Shown in pieces: positions 23,536 to 30,796 of a stretch of 35,103 nucleotides of DNA (within the stretch, counting starts at the first letter, position 1; each line of letters begins with the position of its first letter). Source of the DNA: an uncultured Anaerosolibacter sp. (GTDB lineage: Bacteria; Bacillota_A; Clostridia; Peptostreptococcales; Thermotaleaceae). Position numbers and translations under genes: made by a program. The DNA is taken from the NCBI GenBank assembly GCA_937948705.1, contig CALECF010000063.1:1-35103 (forward strand). The letters run 5' to 3'. The notes beneath the pieces are model-generated. The model worked only from the letters and a program-made list of their open reading frames with translations, was not told the origin of the DNA and ran no database searches.

Positions 23536-23886
23536 ATGCAGATAACAGATTTAAAAGAATGTTGTTTGTCCTTAAACGGAACGAGAGAAGATTATCCTTT
23601 TGGCGAAGATGTTTTGGTTATAAAGGTTCTTTCTAAAATGTTTGCCCTTATTTCATTCAAGGATGGTACACTGAATCTTTCTTTAAAATGTGATCCTAAG
23701 TTGGCTGAACATTTTCGCCAGCAATACCCCTCTGTCATACCTGGATATCACTTGAATAAACAGCACTGGAATACCATCATCATTGATAACTCAATTCCTA
23801 AAGATGAAATCCTATGGATGATTCATCATTCCTATGAATTGGTTTTCAATAGCTTAACAAAGGCAGAGAAAAAAACACTATCATAA
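23536..23886 (+). CDS. MmcQ/YjbR-family DNA-binding-fold protein
   Basis: This is a 116-residue protein, the normal size for MmcQ/YjbR. It shows LNGTREDYPFGEDVLVIKVLSKMFALISF and LKCDPKLAEHFRQQYPSVIPGYHLNKQHWNTIIID, the two conserved blocks of the family, then an amphipathic C-terminal helix (DEILWMIHHSYELVFNSL). The fold is CyaY-like and DNA binding has been proposed for the family, but the role is not established. The frame extends to 23488, yet the ATG at 23521 forms the ribosome site ATGGAGG, so the ATG at 23536 is the start. It is a single plus-strand gene. Confidence 0.88.
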   Translation: MQITDLKECCLSLNGTREDYPFGEDVLVIKVLSKMFALISFKDGTLNLSLKCDPKLAEHFRQQYPSVIPGYHLNKQHWNTIIIDNSIPKDEILWMIHHSYELVFNSLTKAEKKTLS

Positions 23887-23989
23887 AAAGACAAAAAACA
23901 CAAAGTAGCATACCATTATCCACATTTTTAATATAATGGTATTATATTATTAGTGAAAGAATCATGTATAAAGAAGGAAGTGGATTCAT

Positions 23990-24421
23990 TTGAAAAAGCT
24001 ATATGGCATTCAATTAGCTCTTCTTTTGATTGTTGGTATAGGGGCATTATTTGGAGGTATCATGGCCATTTCTGATCCTTCTGGAGTCTCCTATAGGGCA
24101 TCAACAGATATGCTTAAAACAGGTCCTTTTACTAGTTTCCTCATTCCTGGTTTATTTCTAGTTTTTGTACTAGGTCTAGGACATCTCATAGCATTTATAT
24201 TTGTGAAGTACGAATTTAAATTGCATCCTTATATTAGTGGTGGCGTTGGTTGCATATTGATGGCCTGGATCCTAATCCAGTGCTATATATTGCATGCCAT
24301 TCATAGTCTACACATTACCTTCTTCTTTGTAGGTTTATTAGAAAGCTCAATTGCCCTATATATGCTTATTAAACTGAATCTATTTCCTTTTACAAATCAA
24401 GAGATACGACGTTGGCACTGA
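23990..24421 (+). CDS. Small membrane protein of unknown function
   Basis: The 143-residue protein has four hydrophobic segments (about residues 5-25, 47-72, 80-100 and 104-128). The first is followed by GGIMAISDPSGVSYRASTDML, a short extracytoplasmic loop seen in uncharacterised clostridial and Bacillus membrane proteins. The start is TTG at 23990, about nine bases after AAGGAAG. I do not recognise a named family. It is followed by a strong terminator, so it forms a single-gene unit. Confidence 0.75.
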   Translation: MKKLYGIQLALLLIVGIGALFGGIMAISDPSGVSYRASTDMLKTGPFTSFLIPGLFLVFVLGLGHLIAFIFVKYEFKLHPYISGGVGCILMAWILIQCYILHAIHSLHITFFFVGLLESSIALYMLIKLNLFPFTNQEIRRWH

Positions 24422-24448
24422 TGATGATGCTGGGGAAAACTATTTTAT

Positions 24449-24479
24449 GAAGGAGGTAGGAGTTCATCCTACCTCCTTC
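24449..24479 (+). terminator. Terminator of the small membrane protein gene
   Basis: GAAGGAGGTAGGA (24449-24461) and its exact complement (24467-24479) enclose five bases, followed by TATTTCCC. Confidence 0.8.
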
Positions 24480-24512
24480 TATTTCCCAATCATCACGGTA
24501 TACTCTAAATAG

Positions 24513-24677
24513 TTTATAAAAAACAAGAGTACTTATCACGGGACTTATATTGAGCCTATTTTAGGATATCACCCCATGGTTCCTACACAAGGGAAATACG
24601 GCGAAGTTCTTGACTATTCAGAATTTAAAGGAAATTCAAATTCTATGTCGAATTCTTCCTTAAGCTCTATTAAATAA
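24513..24677 (+). pseudogene. Orphan coding-looking frame without start codon
   Basis: After a TAG at 24510-24512 the plus strand reads 54 codons: FIKNKSTYHGTYIEPILG, YHPMVPTQGKYGEVLDYS, EFKGNSNSMSNSSLSSIK. There is no start codon at its head; the only later Met codons are internal. It could be the last part of a lost gene. No family was recognised. Confidence 0.3.
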
Positions 24678-24709
24678 TTCTTATCATAAATAGGTTTGGG
24701 GGGATCGCA

Positions 24710-25561
24710 TTGTCTATCATTGATACTCAATTTGCTCAAGAATTAGTCGAATTAATTCATAAGGAAACCAACCAAAATGCACATATTTTTGGTGAGGGCG
24801 GTAAAATTATCGCTACTACCCAGTCTGAAAGACTTGGAACCATTCACAGTGGTGCAAAGGATATTATGTCAGGTAAGATTGACCATATTGCTATAACAGA
24901 AGATATAGCAAAAACAATGAGTGGCACGAGACCTGGTTTCAGTGTCGGTATTCATTCAAAAAAAGTATGCATTGGTGCTATCGGAATTAGCGGGGATCCA
25001 CAGCAAATGAAACCGATTGCAATGATCGCTGGTCATGTAATCATTTCGGAATATGAGAGAAGAACTTTTATGAATAGCATTAATCTCATGGCGAATACAA
25101 TTAACAACAGTCTTCAAGAATCCTCAGCTGCCTTAGAGGAAATATCCTCATCTTCAAAGAAACAAGAAATAGTTGTTGAGGAATTAAACGAAAAGATATT
25201 TGAGGCAAAGGATAATGTAATGAAGACAAATCAAATCATCGATTTGATTCAAAAGATTTCGAAACAAACAAAAATACTAGGCATTAATGCTTCCATCGAG
25301 GCAGCTAGATCAGGGAATGAAGGAAAAGGATTTAACATTGTCGCTAACGAAGTTAGAAAACTGGCTGAAAGTACTGCTACTTCTGTGAACCAAATTGACG
25401 ATATGTTAAAAACCATGCAAAACATCATTTTAACTATTTCTGAAAACATTCAAGCTTATAGCGTCTCATCTAAAGGCCGGACACATCTCGTTCAATCCCT
25501 ATCTGGTGAGCTAGAGAATATATCCGTTTCTTTAGACAATTTCACAAAAATGCTTGTTTAA
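24710..25561 (+). CDS. Soluble methyl-accepting chemotaxis-type receptor with sugar-diacid-recognition-like domain
   Basis: The 283-residue protein lacks membrane segments. The N-terminal 125 residues (FAQELVELIHKETNQNAHIF, GEGGKIIATTQSERLGTIHSGA, IGAIGISGDP) resemble the putative sugar-diacid recognition domain found in CdaR-type regulators. The rest is a short methyl-accepting signalling coiled coil with the conserved tip QTKILGINASIEAARSGNEG and KGFNIVANEVRKLAESTA. It would signal to CheA/CheW or to another partner from the cytoplasm. The start is TTG at 24710 behind a GGGGGGATC site. It is a single gene with a strong terminator. No other chemotaxis gene is in the window. Confidence 0.88.
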   Translation: MSIIDTQFAQELVELIHKETNQNAHIFGEGGKIIATTQSERLGTIHSGAKDIMSGKIDHIAITEDIAKTMSGTRPGFSVGIHSKKVCIGAIGISGDPQQMKPIAMIAGHVIISEYERRTFMNSINLMANTINNSLQESSAALEEISSSSKKQEIVVEELNEKIFEAKDNVMKTNQIIDLIQKISKQTKILGINASIEAARSGNEGKGFNIVANEVRKLAESTATSVNQIDDMLKTMQNIILTISENIQAYSVSSKGRTHLVQSLSGELENISVSLDNFTKMLV

Positions 25562-25595
25562 ATAGGCTGGGGACTTGTTCTCATTCTTATACATA

Positions 25596-25627
25596 AACGC
25601 TCTGCAAGGCTTCTTATGCAGAGCGTT
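25596..25627 (+). terminator. Terminator of the chemotaxis-type receptor gene
   Basis: AACGCTCTGCA (25596-25606) and TGCAGAGCGTT (25617-25627), perfect 11-bp arms, followed by ATTTTATT. Confidence 0.88.
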
Positions 25628-25776
25628 ATTTTATTATACTTTACAAACAAATCGATGACGCGACGACCCTTAGACCTATGGTGTGTTACGGTGAGCAAGC
25701 ATAAAACGAATCTAAAGTATGATTGTGTCAGCAAACCATTTACTATCAGAACTTTACCCTTTCCACATGTATCAAT

Positions 25777-27069
25777 CTACAATAGGGTTATTAACTTACT
25801 AAGCTGAACTAGTTTTTCGTCTTCCAGGTATTTAATAACAGACTTCAAATATGTCTGATCCGTAATAATGGTTTTTGATAACGATTGAATCAGTTTCAAA
25901 GCCAAGTCATCATTCATACCTTTATTATAGGCTGCTAGTCCAACCAAGTTAAATTTTATTAAGCCATAGATCACACATAATTTCATATATGAAGTCCAAA
26001 TGTCATTCAACTTGAAAAGTTCACTTCCATAAATGAATACGTAATTTACCAGGAAGTTCTCTAAGATATAAGATTTATTATCTAAGTATGGCTTTAAGTA
26101 TTTTTCATAGTTTCCCCTGTAGTAACTTCCTAAATCCTTCTCTTTGACTCTGCCGAAGGCGTCTAGAACTTCCATTAAGCACTCTATATACCGCTTTGAA
26201 AAAAATCTGATGCTGTCCCCTTCCTTAAACTTCATGGAGAGTATTGTATTCAAATGATTGAACTGCTGTCCGTTTTGAAGTGGATGACTATTTTTCGTAG
26301 TTTTAAATCCACCCAGGTTAATAAGAGATTTTGCCTCTTTGATCTTCGATAGTACTTGTTCTTGACGAAAATCCGAAGTATCAATGACGTCTAAGACTTC
26401 ATTCAAGAAGTAACCTACGATTGCTACTCTTTCACTTAACTCAATTGTTTGAGTCTGTAGTAGATCGATAACCACTGTTCTGATTTCCTTGACGATTTCT
26501 ATTTGATTCAAATCTTCAATGGCAGGTGACACTACATATATGTCATTAAATTTTATAGTATCCATAACACCCTCGAATTCGATACCATTTTCATTTAGCA
26601 AAGCCAGCTCAGCAGCTATCGAACAAGACATTTCTAACCCACGTTCTATTACATCATTTGCTAAGATAATTGCTCGAGGATAACTTTTGCATGTTTTTGA
26701 CAAACTTAGCTCTCCCAAGTTGGTGAATACTTCACAAAGATTACTCTGATTTAAAAATGGACACACCATTGCGCTATTTAGATTAATCATTGCAAAGTCG
26801 TCGTCACTGATGGATGTTTCATTTATTGAAAGTCCTGTCTTTACAATGTCTTTAATGATCGTATTTTCACTCTGAATATATTTCTGATAGGTGCTCTTAT
26901 CTATGATTATTCTCCATCGTTCACAACAGGTTTCATAGCATTTATCTGGGTCACACCGAAACTTACTATAATACTTAGGTTGTAATACTTTAAATTGTCT
27001 ATCAATCGCCATATTCTTACGTAATCTCCCTATTAGAATTTTTTCAATCTTCATGGATCTAGTACTCAT
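25777..27069 (-). CDS. FliB-like (flagellin lysine-N-methylase family) Fe-S protein
   Basis: The 430-residue protein matches the FliB family. The N-terminal part has VLQPKYYSKFRCDPDKCYETCCERWRI with a CxxxxCxxxCC cluster. CPFLNQSNLCEVFTNLGELSLSKTCKSYPR follows, with three more Cys, which together can hold an iron-sulfur cluster. The rest is helical. FliB methylates lysines of flagellin in enteric bacteria. In clostridia many copies have no flagellar neighbours, and none are here, so the target is uncertain. The ATG at 27069 lacks a clear ribosome site. An ATG at 27012 (MAIDRQFKVLQPKYY) gives the usual family N-terminus and could be the true start. Confidence 0.82.
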   Translation of the reverse strand: MSTRSMKIEKILIGRLRKNMAIDRQFKVLQPKYYSKFRCDPDKCYETCCERWRIIIDKSTYQKYIQSENTIIKDIVKTGLSINETSISDDDFAMINLNSAMVCPFLNQSNLCEVFTNLGELSLSKTCKSYPRAIILANDVIERGLEMSCSIAAELALLNENGIEFEGVMDTIKFNDIYVVSPAIEDLNQIEIVKEIRTVVIDLLQTQTIELSERVAIVGYFLNEVLDVIDTSDFRQEQVLSKIKEAKSLINLGGFKTTKNSHPLQNGQQFNHLNTILSMKFKEGDSIRFFSKRYIECLMEVLDAFGRVKEKDLGSYYRGNYEKYLKPYLDNKSYILENFLVNYVFIYGSELFKLNDIWTSYMKLCVIYGLIKFNLVGLAAYNKGMNDDLALKLIQSLSKTIITDQTYLKSVIKYLEDEKLVQLSKLITLL

Positions 27070-27474
27070 CCATTTAATTGGATATCCTAGAGAACTGAAA
27101 CCTTTGGACTATGGATAAGTCAACACACAACCTGGCTCTCCACAGCATGGATATAGTCCTCCGGTCAATGATTCTACTCTAATATCTCCCTTACCCTTTG
27201 CAGTGCAGCTCAGGATATCGGTCATCATCTAATTATACCATACTAAACGATTATCATGGTACAAGGGTACAGGTTGAGACCATGATCATCCCCGCATAAC
27301 CAGGTCATTTGTTCAGTAATCTCAAACTAATCCATTCCGCTATAGTCTTATGCTGATTACCGTTTATTTTTTTGGGTATTTAGTTATTGGCAAAATGTAT
27401 TTGTCGATGTTGCATCATATTCATGCAGCACTGGCTGTGCCTTTTGGTTAATCATTATAAGGAGGTACATATCG
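27070..27474. other. Divergent intergenic region between the FliB-like and TM1266-like genes
   Basis: About 400 bases separate the two genes. They hold the small Cys-rich minus-strand ORF at 27109-27228, a TATAAT just upstream of it, and an 8-bp inverted repeat (ATCATGGT / ACCATGAT, about 27253-27286). No other coding frame or riboswitch was recognised. Confidence 0.45.
27109..27228 (-). CDS. Possible 39-residue Cys-rich peptide with a double-Gly motif
   Basis: A minus-strand ATG-ATG opens 39 codons upstream of the FliB-like gene, ending 39 bases before it. The product reads MMTDILSCTAKGKG, DIRVESLTGG, LYPCCGEPGCVLTYP. A charged first part is followed by Leu-Thr-Gly-Gly and a Cys/Pro/Gly-rich end, a layout seen in precursors of modified peptides. 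Against this, no Shine-Dalgarno is visible (the bases before the ATG are a TATAAT), and an in-frame TAG lies directly before the start. It may also be a piece of a lost gene. Confidence 0.35.
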   Translation of the reverse strand: MMTDILSCTAKGKGDIRVESLTGGLYPCCGEPGCVLTYP

Positions 27475-27732
27475 ATGGTATGTAATTGTATTATGGCGGT
27501 TAAAATTGATCACAGGCATGAAAATGCAACTAAATTTCAGCACGTACTAACAAATTACGGTTGTTTAATTAAGCTAAGAGTGGGAATTCACGAGGCAGGA
27601 AACTTCTGTGCAGAAGAAGGCCTAGTTTTATTGCATCTAAGTGGGGAAGAGGCCGATGCTAAGGCATTCAAAGCCGAGCTAGAAGCAGTGGAAGGACTAA
27701 CTGTAAGAACTATTTCACTGAATGATATGTAG
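27475..27732 (+). CDS. TM1266-like putative iron-only hydrogenase system regulator
   Basis: The 85-residue protein matches the small ACT-like family called putative iron-only hydrogenase system regulators (TM1266 type). It has IMAVKIDHRHENATKFQHVL, YGCLIKLRVGIHEAG, FCAEEGLVLLHLSG and AFKAELEAVEGLTVRTI. The ferredoxin-like beta-alpha-beta pattern is complete. The role in regulation is a family label and not proven; no hydrogenase gene is in the window. GGAGG lies nine bases before the ATG at 27475. It is a single gene followed by a strong terminator. Confidence 0.85.
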   Translation: MVCNCIMAVKIDHRHENATKFQHVLTNYGCLIKLRVGIHEAGNFCAEEGLVLLHLSGEEADAKAFKAELEAVEGLTVRTISLNDM

Positions 27733-27757
27733 TTAAAGATTATGTTGTGTAATAGCG

Positions 27758-27801
27758 TGGACCTTGGATAGGATGAGTTAACTCATCCTACCCAAGGTCC
27801 A
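27758..27801. terminator. Long hairpin terminator between convergent genes
   Basis: TGGACCTTGG-A-TAGGATGAGT (27758-27778) pairs with ACTCATCCTA-C-CCAAGGTCCA (27781-27801), 20 pairs with one mismatch. TTATTTTG follows on the plus strand. It ends the TM1266-like gene and may also stop transcription from the GerMN lipoprotein gene. Confidence 0.85.
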
Positions 27802-27963
27802 ACGTTATTTTGTCTAAAAACTTTTTTGGTCAATGCTATTCTGCTGAATGGTCCCATATCTATTCCACTCACCTTGACCTTCACAATTATCAGAATAGAG
27901 ACCACGCAAAGTTGTGTGAAATTGCTGCAACAGTTATATTTTCTTGTTAACCATAGGCATAAA

Positions 27964-29028
27964 CTATCGCTCATCATAACGAATCGCTTCTTCTGTTCTT
28001 GGTGTCAAATAATCATCTTCTTCCATAAGAACATGTCCAGATTCATAAGGCTGTCCGTCTAATCGAATATATACTCTAGAAGCATTAAAATACCCTCCGA
28101 AGGTAGTGGCAATACTGTTTAAGATCTGCCCCTCTAGGTATACCCCTGCATTCATTTCAGTGACTAGGTTTCTATTAAAATCAACAATGACCGACGAGTC
28201 TTCTGGATTATAAGTTATTTCATTAATCTTTACATTTTTTCCGATCGTAGGCTGTACGTCTTCTCCAGGTGATGCCTTCAACCTTGTTTGAAACAGCTCT
28301 CTTATATCATCATTCGTTTGAAATTGAACTTCCTCTTCTACAAAAGTAATGAACTCATTGTGGAAATCTGGATAATAGAATCGTATGATTTGACTATAGC
28401 TTGCATTCTCTTCTACTGCCTCCAATACAGTGACCACTTCAAATTCATCACTAGTAAAGACTGACTTGACTAATCCCATATCTGCTGCATAATAGTCCAA
28501 AGTTCTTGTTTCTCCATTATTTTGGGTGGTTACTTCAATCGCCATATAATTAGCATGGGGGGTCTCCACGGGTATGTTCACACCTGTAATTTCTCTTGTC
28601 CGCCCATCTGAAAGTGTCCATTTAGTCCCTTTAACCAGTGGTTCTTTTAATAAAACTTCCGCAGAGGAATCTACTTCACCTATTTGGGGGTCTATTTCCA
28701 TCAGTCTCTCCATTGTATTATAAAATACATACATTTCCTCTTGGGAACTCAGTAACCTTACTTCTCCATTGCTTACTTCATATACCTGTGCTACGGTCGT
28801 ACCAGGATTACTCATCCGAATTTGTGCTCTGCTTCCTTCAATGAAGTCAAAATACACTTCTCTTTCAGCATACTCACTTCCTTCCCCCCCATAAGATAAC
28901 CTAGTGTTCTCTAAGAAAGGAAAATAATCTTCAACCGTATATTTGGGTTCTCCTGGATCTGGTACAGGTGAATTCGTACAACCTGTTATCATAAACGCTA
29001 TAATTACTAATAGTAGTATCCTCTTCAT
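27964..29028 (-). CDS. GerMN-domain lipoprotein
   Basis: The 354-residue lipoprotein has MKRILLLVIIAFMITGC at the start (lipobox MITGC) followed by a Pro-rich linker. The middle is beta-rich (YTVEDYFPFLENTRLSYGGEG, then DYYAADMGLVKSVFT) and resembles stalk domains of clostridial envelope proteins. The GerMN domain (about residues 245-345) includes IRELFQTRLKASPGEDVQ, SSVIVDFNRNLVTEMNAG and ATTFGGYFNASRVYI. It likely acts at the cell envelope or during sporulation. An in-frame ATG at 29043 lies within ATGGAGGG. The ATG at 29028 follows GGAGG by nine bases and starts the signal correctly, so it is chosen. It is related in domain content to the protein at 9686-10912. Confidence 0.87.
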   Translation of the reverse strand: MKRILLLVIIAFMITGCTNSPVPDPGEPKYTVEDYFPFLENTRLSYGGEGSEYAEREVYFDFIEGSRAQIRMSNPGTTVAQVYEVSNGEVRLLSSQEEMYVFYNTMERLMEIDPQIGEVDSSAEVLLKEPLVKGTKWTLSDGRTREITGVNIPVETPHANYMAIEVTTQNNGETRTLDYYAADMGLVKSVFTSDEFEVVTVLEAVEENASYSQIIRFYYPDFHNEFITFVEEEVQFQTNDDIRELFQTRLKASPGEDVQPTIGKNVKINEITYNPEDSSVIVDFNRNLVTEMNAGVYLEGQILNSIATTFGGYFNASRVYIRLDGQPYESGHVLMEEDDYLTPRTEEAIRYDER

Positions 29029-29335
29029 TTGTTTTCCCTCCATCTTCATTCGTCATATTATTGTTTTACCCATTTCCCTTGTAAATTAAAAGACAATTTC
29101 AAAATTTTATTTCTTCCGATCTAGCGCTTGCACCCATGCACTCCTTGATTCCAAACAACTTCAGCTTTTTCAATACGAGACCCCCCCATGTAGGGTGTAT
29201 TTCCGTTAGTATGTATAGACCTCTCTTTTATTCCCAGCATATCACAACACAACTTGAAATTTATTCATTCATACCTCCTATGGCAGCTACATATATTTAC
29301 TTTGTAGCTAAATTATCAGACAATGGGAGGCAACT
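29029..29335. other. Divergent intergenic region before the L,D-transpeptidase gene
   Basis: About 300 bases with leaders of two divergent genes. A 6-bp inverted repeat AGCTAC / GTAGCT (29285-29309) lies about 30 bases before the plus-strand start. I see no promoter I would defend and no coding frame. Confidence 0.4.
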
Positions 29336-30496
29336 ATGTTCTGTAAACGTAGAAATTTGATTTATTTTGCACTCATCTTTGTTTTAGCATTGCTTCAAGT
29401 CCAAGTATTATCAATGAATGGGGCATATGGGCAAAGCAAGGATTCATCTACGACTGAAGAGGTTAAGCTTAAGATTACAAATGAGGATATAGAAGCCACA
29501 GATAAAAATTCCCCAAATATAGACTCATTAATAGTTGATAAAAGCAATACGGAGGTAATTGGAACTGTATTTAAATTTACGGCTATTTCGGAAGATGAAA
29601 ATTTAGAGTATGAATGGACTCTGTACAAAGACTCTGTGGAAATCTATAAAAAAGATTATAGTAAAGAAAACTATTTAGATTTCACTATGAGTGAACTAGG
29701 AAAGTATCTTGCTGTTGCAACGATTAGAGATGAGAATGGTAACACTGGGAGTAAATTATCAGAAGAAATTAATATTGTTCTCCCTATCAGAATGAATGCT
29801 GTTTCGGTGGATAAACAAGGTAATCAACCAGTAGGTACCCCCCTTCATTTTTCCGTTTCAGCAGAAGGAGACGATTTAGTCTATCATTGGTACATATTTA
29901 GAGATTCAAATGTCGTTTATGATGGATTACTTAGCCAAAATAATAATATTCTATATACGCCAGATAAACCGGGGATCTATAAGGGCCTTGTATATGTTAA
30001 GGATAGGTATGATCAATGCATCAGAGAGTATTCAGAGGAAATTATCATTTATGAAAAAGTCGTTTCAGAAAAAGAGAAATTAGAAGCACTTATAAATGAA
30101 AGAGGCTATAGTAGTAAAACAAATGATTATATGTGGGTAGACACCGAAAAGAATTTGATCTATGTTTTCGAAGGCGAGAATAAGAACTGGCGTCTTGCAA
30201 AAACCATGGTGTGTACAGATGGCAAAGCATCCACGCCCACCGTGAAAGGAAATTTTGAAGTTAAAGGAAGAGCGCCATGGCTTACTTCATACAGCGGAGA
30301 CGTAAAAGCAAAATACAAGGTTAGGTTCTATGGAAATTATTATTTTCATTCAATTTTATTCGATGCGAAGGGGAAAAAGATTGTTGATTCACGTCTAGGC
30401 GAGTCCCTTTCCCACGGCTGTGTTAGGTTAAGCGTAGAAGATGCTAAATGGGTCTATGATCATATCAAAGATGGCACAGGAGTCCACGTAGAGTAA
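29336..30496 (+). CDS. Exported L,D-transpeptidase (YkuD domain) with two Ig-like repeats
   Basis: The 386-residue enzyme cross-links peptidoglycan by 3-3 bonds or attaches proteins to the wall. It has a signal peptide (NLIYFALIFVLALLQVQVLS). Two similar beta-sandwich repeats follow: FKFTAISEDENLEYEWTLYK with LGKYLAVATIRDENGN (about residues 75-145), and LHFSVSAEGDDLVYHWYIFR with PGIYKGLVYVKDRYDQ (about 165-235). The C-terminal YkuD domain (about 260-386) has YYFHSILFDAKGKKIVD and the catalytic SHGCVRLS with Cys362 and His360. GGGAGG lies six bases before the ATG at 29336. It stands alone, divergent from the GerMN lipoprotein. Confidence 0.93.
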   Translation: MFCKRRNLIYFALIFVLALLQVQVLSMNGAYGQSKDSSTTEEVKLKITNEDIEATDKNSPNIDSLIVDKSNTEVIGTVFKFTAISEDENLEYEWTLYKDSVEIYKKDYSKENYLDFTMSELGKYLAVATIRDENGNTGSKLSEEINIVLPIRMNAVSVDKQGNQPVGTPLHFSVSAEGDDLVYHWYIFRDSNVVYDGLLSQNNNILYTPDKPGIYKGLVYVKDRYDQCIREYSEEIIIYEKVVSEKEKLEALINERGYSSKTNDYMWVDTEKNLIYVFEGENKNWRLAKTMVCTDGKASTPTVKGNFEVKGRAPWLTSYSGDVKAKYKVRFYGNYYFHSILFDAKGKKIVDSRLGESLSHGCVRLSVEDAKWVYDHIKDGTGVHVE

Positions 30497-30574
30497 CAGA
30501 TTTGAAGCTAATTTTATTAGAAAACATTAATGATGTGTCCCTTTCATAACCCTTATGTTTCATCTATTGCCTAT

Positions 30575-30630
30575 CCCTTTACGCAAAATCCAAGCATTAA
30601 CCCATATACCTATTCATTTTGCGTAAAGGG
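30575..30630. repeat. 15-bp perfect inverted repeat with 26-base loop
   Basis: CCCTTTACGCAAAAT (30575-30589) and its exact complement (30616-30630) lie between the L,D-transpeptidase and DinG genes. The right arm covers the end of a short minus-strand ORF. It may terminate either gene, but no T tract follows on either side. Confidence 0.6.
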
Positions 30631-30753
30631 TATAGTCTCCATATCACAAAGTTCCCCCAAACATTCGTCTGAGGGAACACTAATAAACTCAAAGCCCACT
30701 CTTACAACATCAAACGCGCCCCATGGCTGGTGTGCTCCTTTAAGCATATCCAT
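30610..30753 (-). CDS. Possible 47-residue ORF between DinG and L,D-transpeptidase genes
   Basis: A minus-strand ATG at 30753 opens 47 codons: MDMLKGAHQPWGAFDVV, RVGFEFISVPSDECLGE, LCDMETIPFTQNE. The sequence looks coding, is acidic and has two Cys, but no ribosome site precedes it. An in-frame GTG at 30774 could also start it. The last residues are encoded by one arm of the palindrome at 30575-30630. It lies 43 bases after the DinG stop on the same strand. No family was recognised. Confidence 0.3.
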   Translation of the reverse strand: MDMLKGAHQPWGAFDVVRVGFEFISVPSDECLGELCDMETIPFTQNE

Positions 30754-30796
30754 ATAAGCCGTTTGAAATACCACATATCAGGTAACCATACCCCAA

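Noticed and set aside
27253..27286. ATCATGGT / ACCATGAT inverted repeat with GGTTGAGAC between, resembling a tRNA acceptor and T loop
   Set aside because: No anticodon arm, no D arm and no proper T loop (GGTTCGA) are present. Eight-base repeats in AT-rich DNA are not enough for a tRNA call.
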